A DNA stretch of 5,661 nt from an uncultured Clostridia bacterium. GTDB taxonomy: Bacteria > Bacillota > Clostridia > Christensenellales > Aristaeellaceae. The notes beneath the pieces are model-generated. The model saw only the letters and a list, made by a program, of their open reading frames with translations. It did no database searches and was not told the DNA's origin. The position numbers and the translations under genes were made by a program. Position 1 is the first letter of the stretch; each line of letters starts with the position of its first letter. The stretch covers positions 1 through 5,661 of the forward strand of contig CAKTTM010000130.1 in NCBI GenBank assembly GCA_934615145.1, given 5' to 3'. Shown one piece after another: positions 1-5,661 of this stretch.

Positions 1-1342
1 GCTGGAGAAGGTCAACTATCCGCCCCAGTTTGTGCGCCGCAAGGTCTATATCATCGACGAGGTGCATATGCTCTCCAACGCGGCCTTCAACGCATTGCTC
101 AAGACCTTGGAGGAGCCGCCCGACTACATGGTCTTTATCCTGGCCACCACCGAGCCGCAAAAGATACCCGCCACCATATTGTCACGCTGCCAGCGCTTTG
201 ACTTTGGCAGGCTCAGCGAGCGGGCCATCCTGGACCGCATGAATGTCGCCCTCAGCCCAGAGCAGCAGGCGCAGACAGAGGCGCTGGCGCTGATCGCCTC
301 CGCCGCCGAGGGCAGCATGCGCGACGCCTGGAGCCTGCTGGACATGTGCCTGGGGGCCGACGGCCAGCTGAGCGAAGAGGGCGTGCGGCAGGCGCTGGGC
401 ACGGTGGACAGGGGCTTCCTGTTTGACTTTGTGGCCGCCCTGGCCCAAGGCGAAGCGACGCGCAGCCTGCAGATGATCAGCCAGATGATGAGCAGCGGCA
501 AGGACATACAGGTCTTCTTGAAAGACCTGTCCAGCCACCTGCGCCGACTGATCGCGGCCAAGCTGGGCGTGGACGGCGAGGGCACGCAGGAGAGCCGCGA
601 GCGCTACCGCCAGCAGGGCGGGCAGATCGCGCTGGATCAGCTGGTCTATATGCTGGAGAAGGCCATCCGCGCCGAGGGCGACCTGCGCTGGGCCTCACAG
701 CAGCGCTCGGTGCTGGAGGTCTACGCGCTGACGGTCTGCCAGCCGGAGGGCGAGGACGATGCCCTGGCGCTGCGGGCCAGGGTGGGCCAACTGGAAGCGC
801 AGCTGAGCGGTTTGGGCAGCCTGCCTGAGCGAAGTGTGGCGTCTGCAGCGCCAGTACCTGCGCCACAGGCAGCCCAGGCAAACCCGGAAACACCGCCTGC
901 AGCGGAAGTTCCGGCCGATGAGCCTGCCCCTGAGCCTGTCTCTGAGCCTGCCGCCAAGCAGGCAGCGACAGCGCCCGCGCCGGCCGAGCAGGCCACCCCC
1001 AAGGATGCCTGGAATACCATGCTCAAGCGCGCCGCCAAGGAGCTGCCCTCGGTCTACAGCATGATCAGCGAGGGCAAGTACGGCGGCTTCAAGGATGACT
1101 GCTTTACGCTGAGCTTTCCCCCGGACAAGGCCTACTACGCCGGCTTCATACTGGCCGATGGGCGCCGCCAGCCGATTGAGAAGCTGCTGGGCGAGGCCAT
1201 GGGCCGCCCGGTGCGCTTTGAGGCCGGCACGCTGCAGGACCCCCAGCAGCAGCTGGACAAGCAGCAAAAGGTTCAGCAGGACATCGCGCAGCTCAGCGCC
1301 GTCTTTGGCCGGCAGAACATCTCCGTCAAGGGCGAGGGCTGA
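1..1342 (+). CDS. dnaX: DNA polymerase III subunit gamma/tau, 5'-truncated by window edge
   Basis: This is the AAA+ clamp-loader subunit that, with delta and delta-prime, opens the beta sliding clamp and loads it on primed DNA; the longer tau form also ties the polymerase to the helicase. The reading frame is open from base 2, giving 446 residues. Roughly the first 100-110 family residues (Walker A, zinc module) lie outside the window. Visible in fragment numbering: Walker B IIDEVH (17-22), the LLKTLEEPP helix, sensor-1 region LATTEP (47-52), the arginine-finger motif SRC (61-63), sensor-2 GSMRDA (104-109), the helical domain III collar (about 135-250), a short Leu-rich helix (254-272), a Pro/Ala/Glu linker (278-335), a folded C-terminal domain (337-411) and a Gln-rich tail. 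I see no A-rich slippery heptamer of the E. coli type, so only a full-length tau-like product is evident. The usual recR/ybaB partners do not follow. Identity is very secure. Confidence 0.97.
   Translation, partial: LEKVNYPPQFVRRKVYIIDEVHMLSNAAFNALLKTLEEPPDYMVFILATTEPQKIPATILSRCQRFDFGRLSERAILDRMNVALSPEQQAQTEALALIASAAEGSMRDAWSLLDMCLGADGQLSEEGVRQALGTVDRGFLFDFVAALAQGEATRSLQMISQMMSSGKDIQVFLKDLSSHLRRLIAAKLGVDGEGTQESRERYRQQGGQIALDQLVYMLEKAIRAEGDLRWASQQRSVLEVYALTVCQPEGEDDALALRARVGQLEAQLSGLGSLPERSVASAAPVPAPQAAQANPETPPAAEVPADEPAPEPVSEPAAKQAATAPAPAEQATPKDAWNTMLKRAAKELPSVYSMISEGKYGGFKDDCFTLSFPPDKAYYAGFILADGRRQPIEKLLGEAMGRPVRFEAGTLQDPQQQLDKQQKVQQDIAQLSAVFGRQNISVKGEG
920..955 (+). repeat. Three tandem 12-base units in the dnaX linker
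   Basis: Three in-frame copies of GAGCCTGYCNCY-like units (920-931, 932-943, 944-955) encode EPAP, EPVS and EPAA. Each copy keeps GAGCCTG exactly and differs only in the last few bases. The repeat sits in the disordered Pro/Ala linker joining the DnaX collar to its C-terminal domain, where length changes by slippage should be tolerated. Confidence 0.7.
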
Positions 1343-1374
1343 GTCGGGGACAGCCCAGCTTTGCGTCAAATGTA

Positions 1375-1402
1375 TTTACAATCTGTTAAGATATGGTATA
1401 CT
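1375..1402 (+). promoter_or_regulatory. Sigma-A-type promoter with extended -10
   Basis: The -35 box TTTACA (1375-1380, 5 of 6 to TTGACA) is followed by a 16-base spacer and a -10 box TATACT (1397-1402, 5 of 6 to TATAAT). The -10 is preceded by TGG at 1394-1396, which makes the extended TGnTATAnT form. The surrounding 1366-1400 stretch is markedly AT-rich against the GC-rich background. Transcription would start near 1408-1410, leaving a leader of about 38 bases before gene A. It most likely drives the four-gene run from 1447. The ATAC core also loosely resembles mother-cell sigma-E -10 elements, but the sigma-A match is clearly better. Confidence 0.8.
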
Positions 1403-1433
1403 GCGGAGGGTGAAGCCTTGCTTGACCTTTCAG

Positions 1434-1439
1434 AAAGGA
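1434..1439 (+). promoter_or_regulatory. Ribosome binding site of gene A
   Basis: AAAGGA lies 7 bases upstream of the ATG at 1447, a standard Firmicute Shine-Dalgarno match and spacing. It supports ATG 1447 over the earlier out-of-frame ATG at 1439. Confidence 0.75.
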
Positions 1440-1446
1440 TGGCATC

Positions 1447-2559
1447 ATGAGCGAAAACCGGTCCCGCTATTCCAGCGCGCCGCTGCAGAACATGAAGCGC
1501 GCGCCAAAGCGCAGCGCCAAGCCACAGCCACCGCGCACGGTGGGCGACTATCAGGACATGGCAGCCCCTCAGCGCAATTTCACCGTGCTGCAGGTGCTGC
1601 TGACCATCGCGCTGCCGCTTTTTTTCTTTGTCAGCCTGTTGGTGCGCAGCACGCAGCTGTATATCGCTTTTGCTTTGCTGTCGGCAGGCTGTCTGCTGAT
1701 CATGTGGCTGATGAACGCCTTTGTGCCCAACGCCCGCATGACGCTGTCCATCCTGCATATCGCCATGATTTTGGTGGCGGTCTTTGCCGTGTGGATCAGC
1801 GGCCCGCCGCCCACGCAGACCACCGATACCCAGGCCAGCATATCGGGGCTGAGCGGCCCTGCCGCGCAGGAGGGTGACCTGGCCTCCATCTTTGACAAGG
1901 AGTCCAGCGCCAGCATCGCCGAAATGGCGGCCCAGCAGGCCGCCAGCCAGCCCACCGGCACGCCCAACCCCGGCGCCGCCTCGCTGGCGCAGCAGCGGCT
2001 TGAGCAGTTCATGTCCGCCTGGGTGAACCTCAACTATACCGAGATGGTCAACTACTCCCTGCCCTCCTGGGTCAGCCAGCAGAAAGATCCCAGGCAGGCG
2101 ATGTTCCAGGTGAGGGCCAACCGCACGCCAATCGACTTTACGATACTGGATGTCAGCGGCTCGGACGCCGACAGCACGCGCACCATCTCCATGGACACCA
2201 CCATCTCGAAAAACAATGGCCAGGCGCCGCTGCAGTACAACATGCAGGTGCTGATGATGCGGCTCAATGACGTATGGTATGTGGATCCCAGCTCGCTGAC
2301 CAGCGGCAACCCCATCCAGCAGCAGGGCGCCGCCAACCCGGTGGTGACCGTGGCACCGCTGGTGACGGCCGCCCCTGGCATGCAGCTATACTTTAACCCT
2401 GAAGGCGGCACGCTGTACCATGTCAACCCCGAGTGCCCCAGCACCGCCAGCAAGTTCCTGCCCTTCAGGGGCAGCTTCCAGTACAGCCAGGTCAACGACG
2501 CCACTTACTCCAAGCTGCAGCCCTGCACCACCTGCCACGCCCCGGCCCGCGGCCAGTAG
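1447..2559 (+). CDS. Three-helix membrane protein with NTF2-like outer domain and Cys/His zinc-knuckle-like tail (gene A)
   Basis: I do not recognise a named family for this 370-residue protein. The N-terminus (1-44) is basic and Pro-rich. Three hydrophobic segments follow at about 45-66, 70-90 and 98-118. The basic N-terminus predicts N-in topology, so the remainder should lie outside the membrane. Residues 119-180 form a Thr/Ser/Ala/Gln low-complexity spacer. Residues 180-285 look like an NTF2-like fold: an opening helix (LEQFMSAWVNLNYTEMVNY), then beta strands ending in LNDVWYVDP. A second Pro/Val/Ala spacer leads to a C-terminal module (313-370) with YHVNPEC and PCTTCH, so Cys330, Cys360 and Cys363, with His325 and His364 nearby. 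This resembles the YHxxxC...PCxxC modules (Ada-like metal-binding type) that end many Firmicute surface proteins; metal binding is inference. It is the first gene after the promoter, and its stop codon overlaps the next gene's Shine-Dalgarno. The coding call is firm, the function unknown. Confidence 0.88.
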   Translation: MSENRSRYSSAPLQNMKRAPKRSAKPQPPRTVGDYQDMAAPQRNFTVLQVLLTIALPLFFFVSLLVRSTQLYIAFALLSAGCLLIMWLMNAFVPNARMTLSILHIAMILVAVFAVWISGPPPTQTTDTQASISGLSGPAAQEGDLASIFDKESSASIAEMAAQQAASQPTGTPNPGAASLAQQRLEQFMSAWVNLNYTEMVNYSLPSWVSQQKDPRQAMFQVRANRTPIDFTILDVSGSDADSTRTISMDTTISKNNGQAPLQYNMQVLMMRLNDVWYVDPSSLTSGNPIQQQGAANPVVTVAPLVTAAPGMQLYFNPEGGTLYHVNPECPSTASKFLPFRGSFQYSQVNDATYSKLQPCTTCHAPARGQ

Positions 2560-2563
2560 GAGG
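2558..2563 (+). promoter_or_regulatory. Ribosome binding site of gene B, overlapping gene A stop
   Basis: A perfect AGGAGG overlaps the TAG stop of gene A (2557-2559) and stands only 3 bases before the ATG at 2567. The spacing is short, but the overlap suggests ribosomes finishing gene A are handed to gene B. The downstream protein start (MRYHIDTIPVWDA) matches my recollection of the family N-terminus, which supports this start. Confidence 0.7.
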
Positions 2564-2566
2564 CCT

Positions 2567-3310
2567 ATGCGCTATCATATCGACACCATCCCCGTCTGGG
2601 ACGCCCTACATAAGGGCGATGAATGCCCGCTGTGCCTGCTGCGCCGCAAGACCGAGCACATGCTGGCCGATCGCTTCCTGGGCGCCTCGGTGATGGAGCC
2701 GGACACGCGCATCAAGGTCAATGACAAGGGCTTCTGCCAGCATCATCACCGCATGCTCTACGACAGGCAAAACCGCCTGGGCCATGCGCTGATGATGCTG
2801 TCGCATTTAAAAGAGGTACAGGGCAAGGTGGACAAGCTGATGGCAGGCGGCAGCGCCGCGCCCGCTGGCCTCTTTGGCCGGCGCAAGGCCGCGCCCGCCG
2901 GCGGCGGCCAGGGCCTTAATAGTCTGACGAGCACCTGCCTGCTGTGCGAGAGCCTGGACGACACCATGCGCCGCTACGCCTACACCATGGCCCACCTGTG
3001 GAAGACGGACAAGGCCTTTGAGACGGCCTTCAGCCAGTCCAAGGGGCTGTGCATCCCCGATGCCGATCTGCTGCTGCAGATGGCGGCGGAGCACCTGAGC
3101 GGCAAACCCATTGAGAGCCTGCGGCAGACACTGCACCTGCTGATGAAAGAAAACCTGCAGCGGCTCTATGAGGAGCTGGAGTGGTTCACCCTCAAGTTTG
3201 ACTACCGCAATCAGGACAAGCCCTGGGGCCAGAGCCGTGACGCGCTGGAGCGCAGCATCACCAAGCTGCGCGGCTGGTGCGTGGGCAGCGACCCCGGCCT
3301 GGAGCCATGA
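2567..3310 (+). CDS. DUF6062-type protein with two CxxC modules (gene B)
   Basis: A 247-residue soluble protein with no signal peptide or membrane segment. Its start (HIDTIPVWDA), CPLC, SVMEPDTR and GFCQHHHRMLYDRQNRLG read like the DUF6062 family of Clostridia, whose function is unknown; this assignment is from memory of the family pattern. The protein appears to be two related halves. Half 1 has CPLC (Cys20, Cys23) and GFCxHH (Cys57, His59, His60). Half 2 has CLLC (Cys124, Cys127) and GLCIPD (Cys162, Asp165). The pairing suggests two zinc or other metal sites, which is inference. The halves are joined by a Gly/Ala/Pro low-complexity stretch (about 93-118) that looks like an insertion. The C-terminal part is helical (EELEWFTLKFDYRN), followed by a short WCVGSDPG tail. 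It lies between a membrane protein and secreted GerMN proteins, so it is probably the cytoplasmic member of the set. The stop overlaps the next start as ATGA. Confidence 0.85.
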   Translation: MRYHIDTIPVWDALHKGDECPLCLLRRKTEHMLADRFLGASVMEPDTRIKVNDKGFCQHHHRMLYDRQNRLGHALMMLSHLKEVQGKVDKLMAGGSAAPAGLFGRRKAAPAGGGQGLNSLTSTCLLCESLDDTMRRYAYTMAHLWKTDKAFETAFSQSKGLCIPDADLLLQMAAEHLSGKPIESLRQTLHLLMKENLQRLYEELEWFTLKFDYRNQDKPWGQSRDALERSITKLRGWCVGSDPGLEP

Positions 3311-4263
3311 CATTGTGCGGCGCAGCCCGCCTGCGGCGACAGGGCATCTGCCTTGTCGCTTTATGCTGCCTGTTGATGACATTTTCAGCCTCGGCTGAGA
3401 TGGTCAGCCCCTATGCCCAGCAGGCGCAGACACGCCTGCTGCCGGTGACGCTGTACTTTCGCTATGGCAGCAGCCAGAGCCTGGGGCGTGAGCAGCGCAG
3501 CATCGCGGTGCCGGCCGGGGCCTCGCCCGAGCTGATGGTGGTCAATGCCCTGGTCGAGGGACCGGGCACGCTGTGGCCGCATCTGAGCCCGCTGTTCCCC
3601 CCCGGTACCCAGGCGCTCAGCGCCGTGGCCGAGGGCAGCACGCTGTTTGTCACCTTTAATGAGACGCTGATGGCCGCCTATCCCGATGAGGCGCTGATCA
3701 TGAACGCGGACTACCGCGAAGGCGAAGGCCGCCTGCGCCGCCAGCTGGCCATGGCCGCCCTGGTCAATACCCTGACCGAGACCGGCCGCCTGCGCGCGGT
3801 GCAGGTGCTGGTGAGAGGAGAGAGCTATATCAGCACCTCCATGCGCCTGTCGCAGCGCTATTACCTGGAGGATTCCGATGCCCTGCCCCCGCCGCTGACG
3901 CGGCAGGATCAGTATATACAAAGCCCGCGCTCGGCGGCAGAGAGCCTGATGCAGGCCTGGCAGAGCGGCGACTGGTCACAGGCCTATCCCCTGCTGATCA
4001 GCGGCAGCGCCGCCCTGCCCTCGCAGCATGAGCTGCTCACCCAGGTGCAGGCAGCCCCGGTGCTGGCGGACTATAGCCTGACCGCAGGCAGCGTGTCGCT
4101 GGATGGCCAGAGCGCGGTGGTGTCGGTCAGCTATGACTTCACCCGGGCCAATGGCTCCGCGCAAACGGTTACCGCCCTGCCGCTGCGGCTGCAGCTGGTG
4201 GACGGCGTCTTCCGCGTGCCCTATGAGGCCTTGGTCGCGCTGATGGAGCTGCCCCATGACTAA
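3307..4263 (+). CDS. Secreted GerMN-domain protein with C-terminal NTF2-like domain (gene C)
   Basis: A 318-residue protein starting at the ATGA overlap with gene B. Residues 1-30 form a signal peptide: a basic start with RLRR, a hydrophobic core, and a likely cleavage after FSASA. The two Cys at 20-21 lack a lipobox Gly/Ala/Ser before them, so a secreted or peripheral form is more likely than a lipoprotein. Residues 46-175 form a GerMN domain, seen from VTLYFRY, ELMVVNALVEGP, LFPPGTQALSAV, LFVTFNETL, ALVNTLTETGRLRAVQVLV. Residues 207-312 resemble an NTF2-like fold (AAESLMQAWQSGDWSQAYPLL, then strands ending in LQLVDGVFRVPYEAL), similar in type to the outer domain of gene A. GerMN occurs in B. 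subtilis GerM and in LpqB of actinobacteria. Start choice: ATG 3307 has GGAG only 2 bases away; TTG 3313 would have it 8 bases away, and GTG 3277 has no visible site. ATGA coupling favours 3307. Function in this organism is unproven. Confidence 0.87.
   Translation: MTLCGAARLRRQGICLVALCCLLMTFSASAEMVSPYAQQAQTRLLPVTLYFRYGSSQSLGREQRSIAVPAGASPELMVVNALVEGPGTLWPHLSPLFPPGTQALSAVAEGSTLFVTFNETLMAAYPDEALIMNADYREGEGRLRRQLAMAALVNTLTETGRLRAVQVLVRGESYISTSMRLSQRYYLEDSDALPPPLTRQDQYIQSPRSAAESLMQAWQSGDWSQAYPLLISGSAALPSQHELLTQVQAAPVLADYSLTAGSVSLDGQSAVVSVSYDFTRANGSAQTVTALPLRLQLVDGVFRVPYEALVALMELPHD
4245..4248 (+). promoter_or_regulatory. Ribosome binding site of gene D inside gene C
   Basis: GGAG sits 7 bases before the ATG at 4256, within the last codons of gene C. 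It fixes the start of gene D in the 8-base overlap ATGACTAA, in which gene C ends. Confidence 0.6.
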
Positions 4264-5661
4264 GAGATTTTCGCTTTTGAGCCTTTGCCTGGCCTTGAGC
4301 CTGCTGCTCAGCGGCTGTGTGGGCAGTGTGCCCCGCCGCGCGGACAGCGGCCCCAGCCTGCCTCCGCCTGAGCAAAACCATATCCCCCCCGCCCAAGACA
4401 GCACGCAGGACTATGTGGAGACGGTGCAGCTCTATCTGCCCAGCCTAAGCGACGGGCAGCTCATCATGGTGCCCGAGCGCCTACCCCTGCCGCCGGAGAG
4501 CCATCCGGCCGAGGCCACCATCAGCAAGCTGCTGGCCTTTGCCGGTGACGAGCGGGCGGCAGCGCTCTCCCCCACGGTGCCGCTGTCGCTCTACCCCCAG
4601 CAGGGTCTGGAGCTCTCAGGCGATGTGGCCACGGTCAACCTGGGGGCCAATGCCTTGATGCTGAGCCGTCAGGACCTCTATACGGTCAGCCGCGCCATCA
4701 CCAATACCCTGACCCAGTGGCGCGACATTCGCTATGTCAACATACTGGTGGCCGGCCAGCAGCCGGGCGTGGATGACAAGATGACGCTGCCGCTTGGCGC
4801 CTTGCAGTTCACCCGCAATGAGGACGCGCCCGCCCTCTGGGACAGCCTGACCGCCCGCGCGGCGCTGGGCAGCCCGGAGAAGCAGCGCTTTTCGAGCCTG
4901 TGCACGCTTTACTTCCCGGCCGCCATGGGCCGGGGCATCTTGAGCGAGGCGCGCACCGTGTCCTTCCCCGGCCTCACCCGCCAGCAGATGGTCCAAAGCC
5001 TGCTGTCCGCGCTGTCGGCCGGCGCCCAGTCGCTGCCCCAGCTGCCCACCGTGCCTGATCTGGCCGCGCTGCTGGCCAGCCCGCCGGACAGCCACAGCGC
5101 CGACGATGGCAGCGTGTGGATCAGTCTGCAGTTCCTGCCGGTGGCCAATGAGACCTTCATACAGGCGGGCATCCCGCGCTCGATCATGCTGGCCTCCCTG
5201 TGCTATACGCTGACCAGCTTTATCCCCGGCCTGACAGGTCTGTCCATCCGCATCGGCAATGAGCAGATCGAGGCCATCGTGCCCAGCGGCATCTACCAGG
5301 GCGCGGGCGAGCAGATACTTTTCTCCGGCGGCATGCTGCGCCGCGCGGACTTTGGCAGCTTCCTGCTGACCGACTGCACGCTCTATTTCGCTGACGACAG
5401 CGGCGGCCTGCAGATGCTGCGCCGCCCGGTGCCCTACGCGCTGGCCTATTCCAAGCGCTACCTGATCGAGCAGTTGATGCTGGGCCCCCAGACCTATGAC
5501 AGCCTGCAGGGCGCGGGCCCGGTCTTCCCAGAAGGCATCACGGGCAAGGACCTGCTGGGCGTCAGCCGCGAGGGCGATGCCGCGCTGGTCAATTTCTCCT
5601 CATCCCTCGTTACATCCGCCAAAGGCTTCAGCCCCAGCCGCGAAAAGCAGCTGGTCTACGC
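4256..5661 (+). CDS. Lipoprotein with three tandem GerMN-like domains, 3'-truncated by window edge (gene D)
   Basis: The frame is open from ATG 4256 to the window end, giving 468 residues without a stop. Residues 1-21 are a lipoprotein signal (basic MTKR, hydrophobic core, lipobox LSG-C with Cys21 as the lipidated residue), so the protein should be anchored on the outer face of the membrane. A Pro-rich linker (25-50) follows. Three GerMN-like segments come next. The first (54-169) opens VQLYLP and ends with AITNTLTQW and VNILVAG. The second (214-342) opens CTLYFP and has LASLCYTLTSF and LSIRIGNEQIEAI. The third (371-468, incomplete) opens CTLYFAD and keeps the most typical features: LIEQLMLGP, FPEGITGKDLLGV and AALVNFSSSL. 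The first two are divergent and lack a clear GP turn. The third needs roughly 30-40 more residues, so the gene ends beyond the window. The 8-base overlap with gene C, which also has GerMN, suggests a joint role. B. subtilis GerM, a lipoprotein with two GerMN domains needed in sporulation, is the closest known parallel; equivalence is not shown. Confidence 0.9.
   Translation, partial: MTKRFSLLSLCLALSLLLSGCVGSVPRRADSGPSLPPPEQNHIPPAQDSTQDYVETVQLYLPSLSDGQLIMVPERLPLPPESHPAEATISKLLAFAGDERAAALSPTVPLSLYPQQGLELSGDVATVNLGANALMLSRQDLYTVSRAITNTLTQWRDIRYVNILVAGQQPGVDDKMTLPLGALQFTRNEDAPALWDSLTARAALGSPEKQRFSSLCTLYFPAAMGRGILSEARTVSFPGLTRQQMVQSLLSALSAGAQSLPQLPTVPDLAALLASPPDSHSADDGSVWISLQFLPVANETFIQAGIPRSIMLASLCYTLTSFIPGLTGLSIRIGNEQIEAIVPSGIYQGAGEQILFSGGMLRRADFGSFLLTDCTLYFADDSGGLQMLRRPVPYALAYSKRYLIEQLMLGPQTYDSLQGAGPVFPEGITGKDLLGVSREGDAALVNFSSSLVTSAKGFSPSREKQLVY

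Noticed and set aside
1255..1275. AGCAAAAGG near the dnaX end as a possible tau/gamma frameshift site
   Set aside because: It is not a slippery heptamer of the A-AAA-AAG type and lies far past the collar region where gamma would end.
1336..1356. Hairpin GGGCTG/CAGCCC with a 9-base loop across the dnaX stop, as a possible terminator
   Set aside because: The stem is only 6 base pairs and is followed by AGCTTTGCG, not a run of T. It is too weak to call an intrinsic terminator, so dnaX may read through.
695..1369. 224-residue open frame on the - strand opposite dnaX
   Set aside because: It is antisense to a certain gene, and its composition is Leu/Arg/Gln-rich, as expected from the complement of GC-biased codons. 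There is no ribosome site or recognisable domain.
1158..1877. 239-residue + strand open frame across the dnaX end and gene A start
   Set aside because: It runs out of frame with both flanking genes and is Arg/Ala-rich without domains; gene A has the proper ribosome site and membrane helices.
3361..3380. Double Cys in the gene C signal sequence as a lipobox
   Set aside because: The residue before each Cys is Leu or Cys rather than Gly, Ala or Ser, and a standard ASA cleavage site follows, so an ordinary signal peptide fits better.
2807..3382. 191-residue open frame on the - strand opposite genes B and C
   Set aside because: It is a shadow of the GC-rich codon pattern; it spans two coupled + strand genes and has no recognisable motif.
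4616..5095. 159-residue open frame on the - strand within gene D
   Set aside because: Gene D is open through the whole region with a lipobox and GerMN features; the antisense frame is low-complexity Gly/Arg/Gln.

Overview
The window is GC-rich bacterial DNA, coding from end to end on the + strand. The only clear non-coding stretch is the 104-base gap at 1343-1446. The gene content points to a Clostridia-type Firmicute (Bacillota): a DnaX with a Pro/Ala-rich linker and a separate C-terminal domain, a protein that reads as the DUF6062 family, and secreted GerMN-domain proteins of the kind found in spore-forming lineages. The high GC and heavy use of codons ending in C or G fit the high-GC gut and environmental Clostridia (Oscillospirales or Christensenellales type). 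That placement is inference; there is no rRNA or other marker here.

Region 1 (1-1342) is the 3' part of dnaX, the gamma/tau clamp-loader subunit of DNA polymerase III. It enters from the left edge without its N-terminus. Region 2 (1343-1446) holds a well-formed sigma-A-type promoter with an extended -10 and a good ribosome binding site. Region 3 (1447-5661) is a tightly packed run of four genes that looks like one operon. Gene A is a three-helix membrane protein with an NTF2-like outer domain and a Cys/His C-terminal tail. Gene B is a soluble DUF6062-type protein with two CxxC modules. Gene C is a secreted GerMN plus NTF2-like protein. Gene D is a lipoprotein with three successive GerMN-like domains, cut by the right edge.

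The junctions are very tight: A-B has a 7-base gap with the Shine-Dalgarno overlapping A's stop, B-C is a 4-base ATGA overlap, and C-D is an 8-base overlap. This implies coupled translation and a shared role. Three of the four products are predicted to act at or outside the cytoplasmic membrane, and two carry GerMN domains, known from B. subtilis GerM (sporulation) and actinobacterial LpqB. An envelope or sporulation-related assembly is the most economical guess, but its function cannot be read from the sequence. There is no sign of mobile elements, CRISPR, tRNA or rRNA genes.
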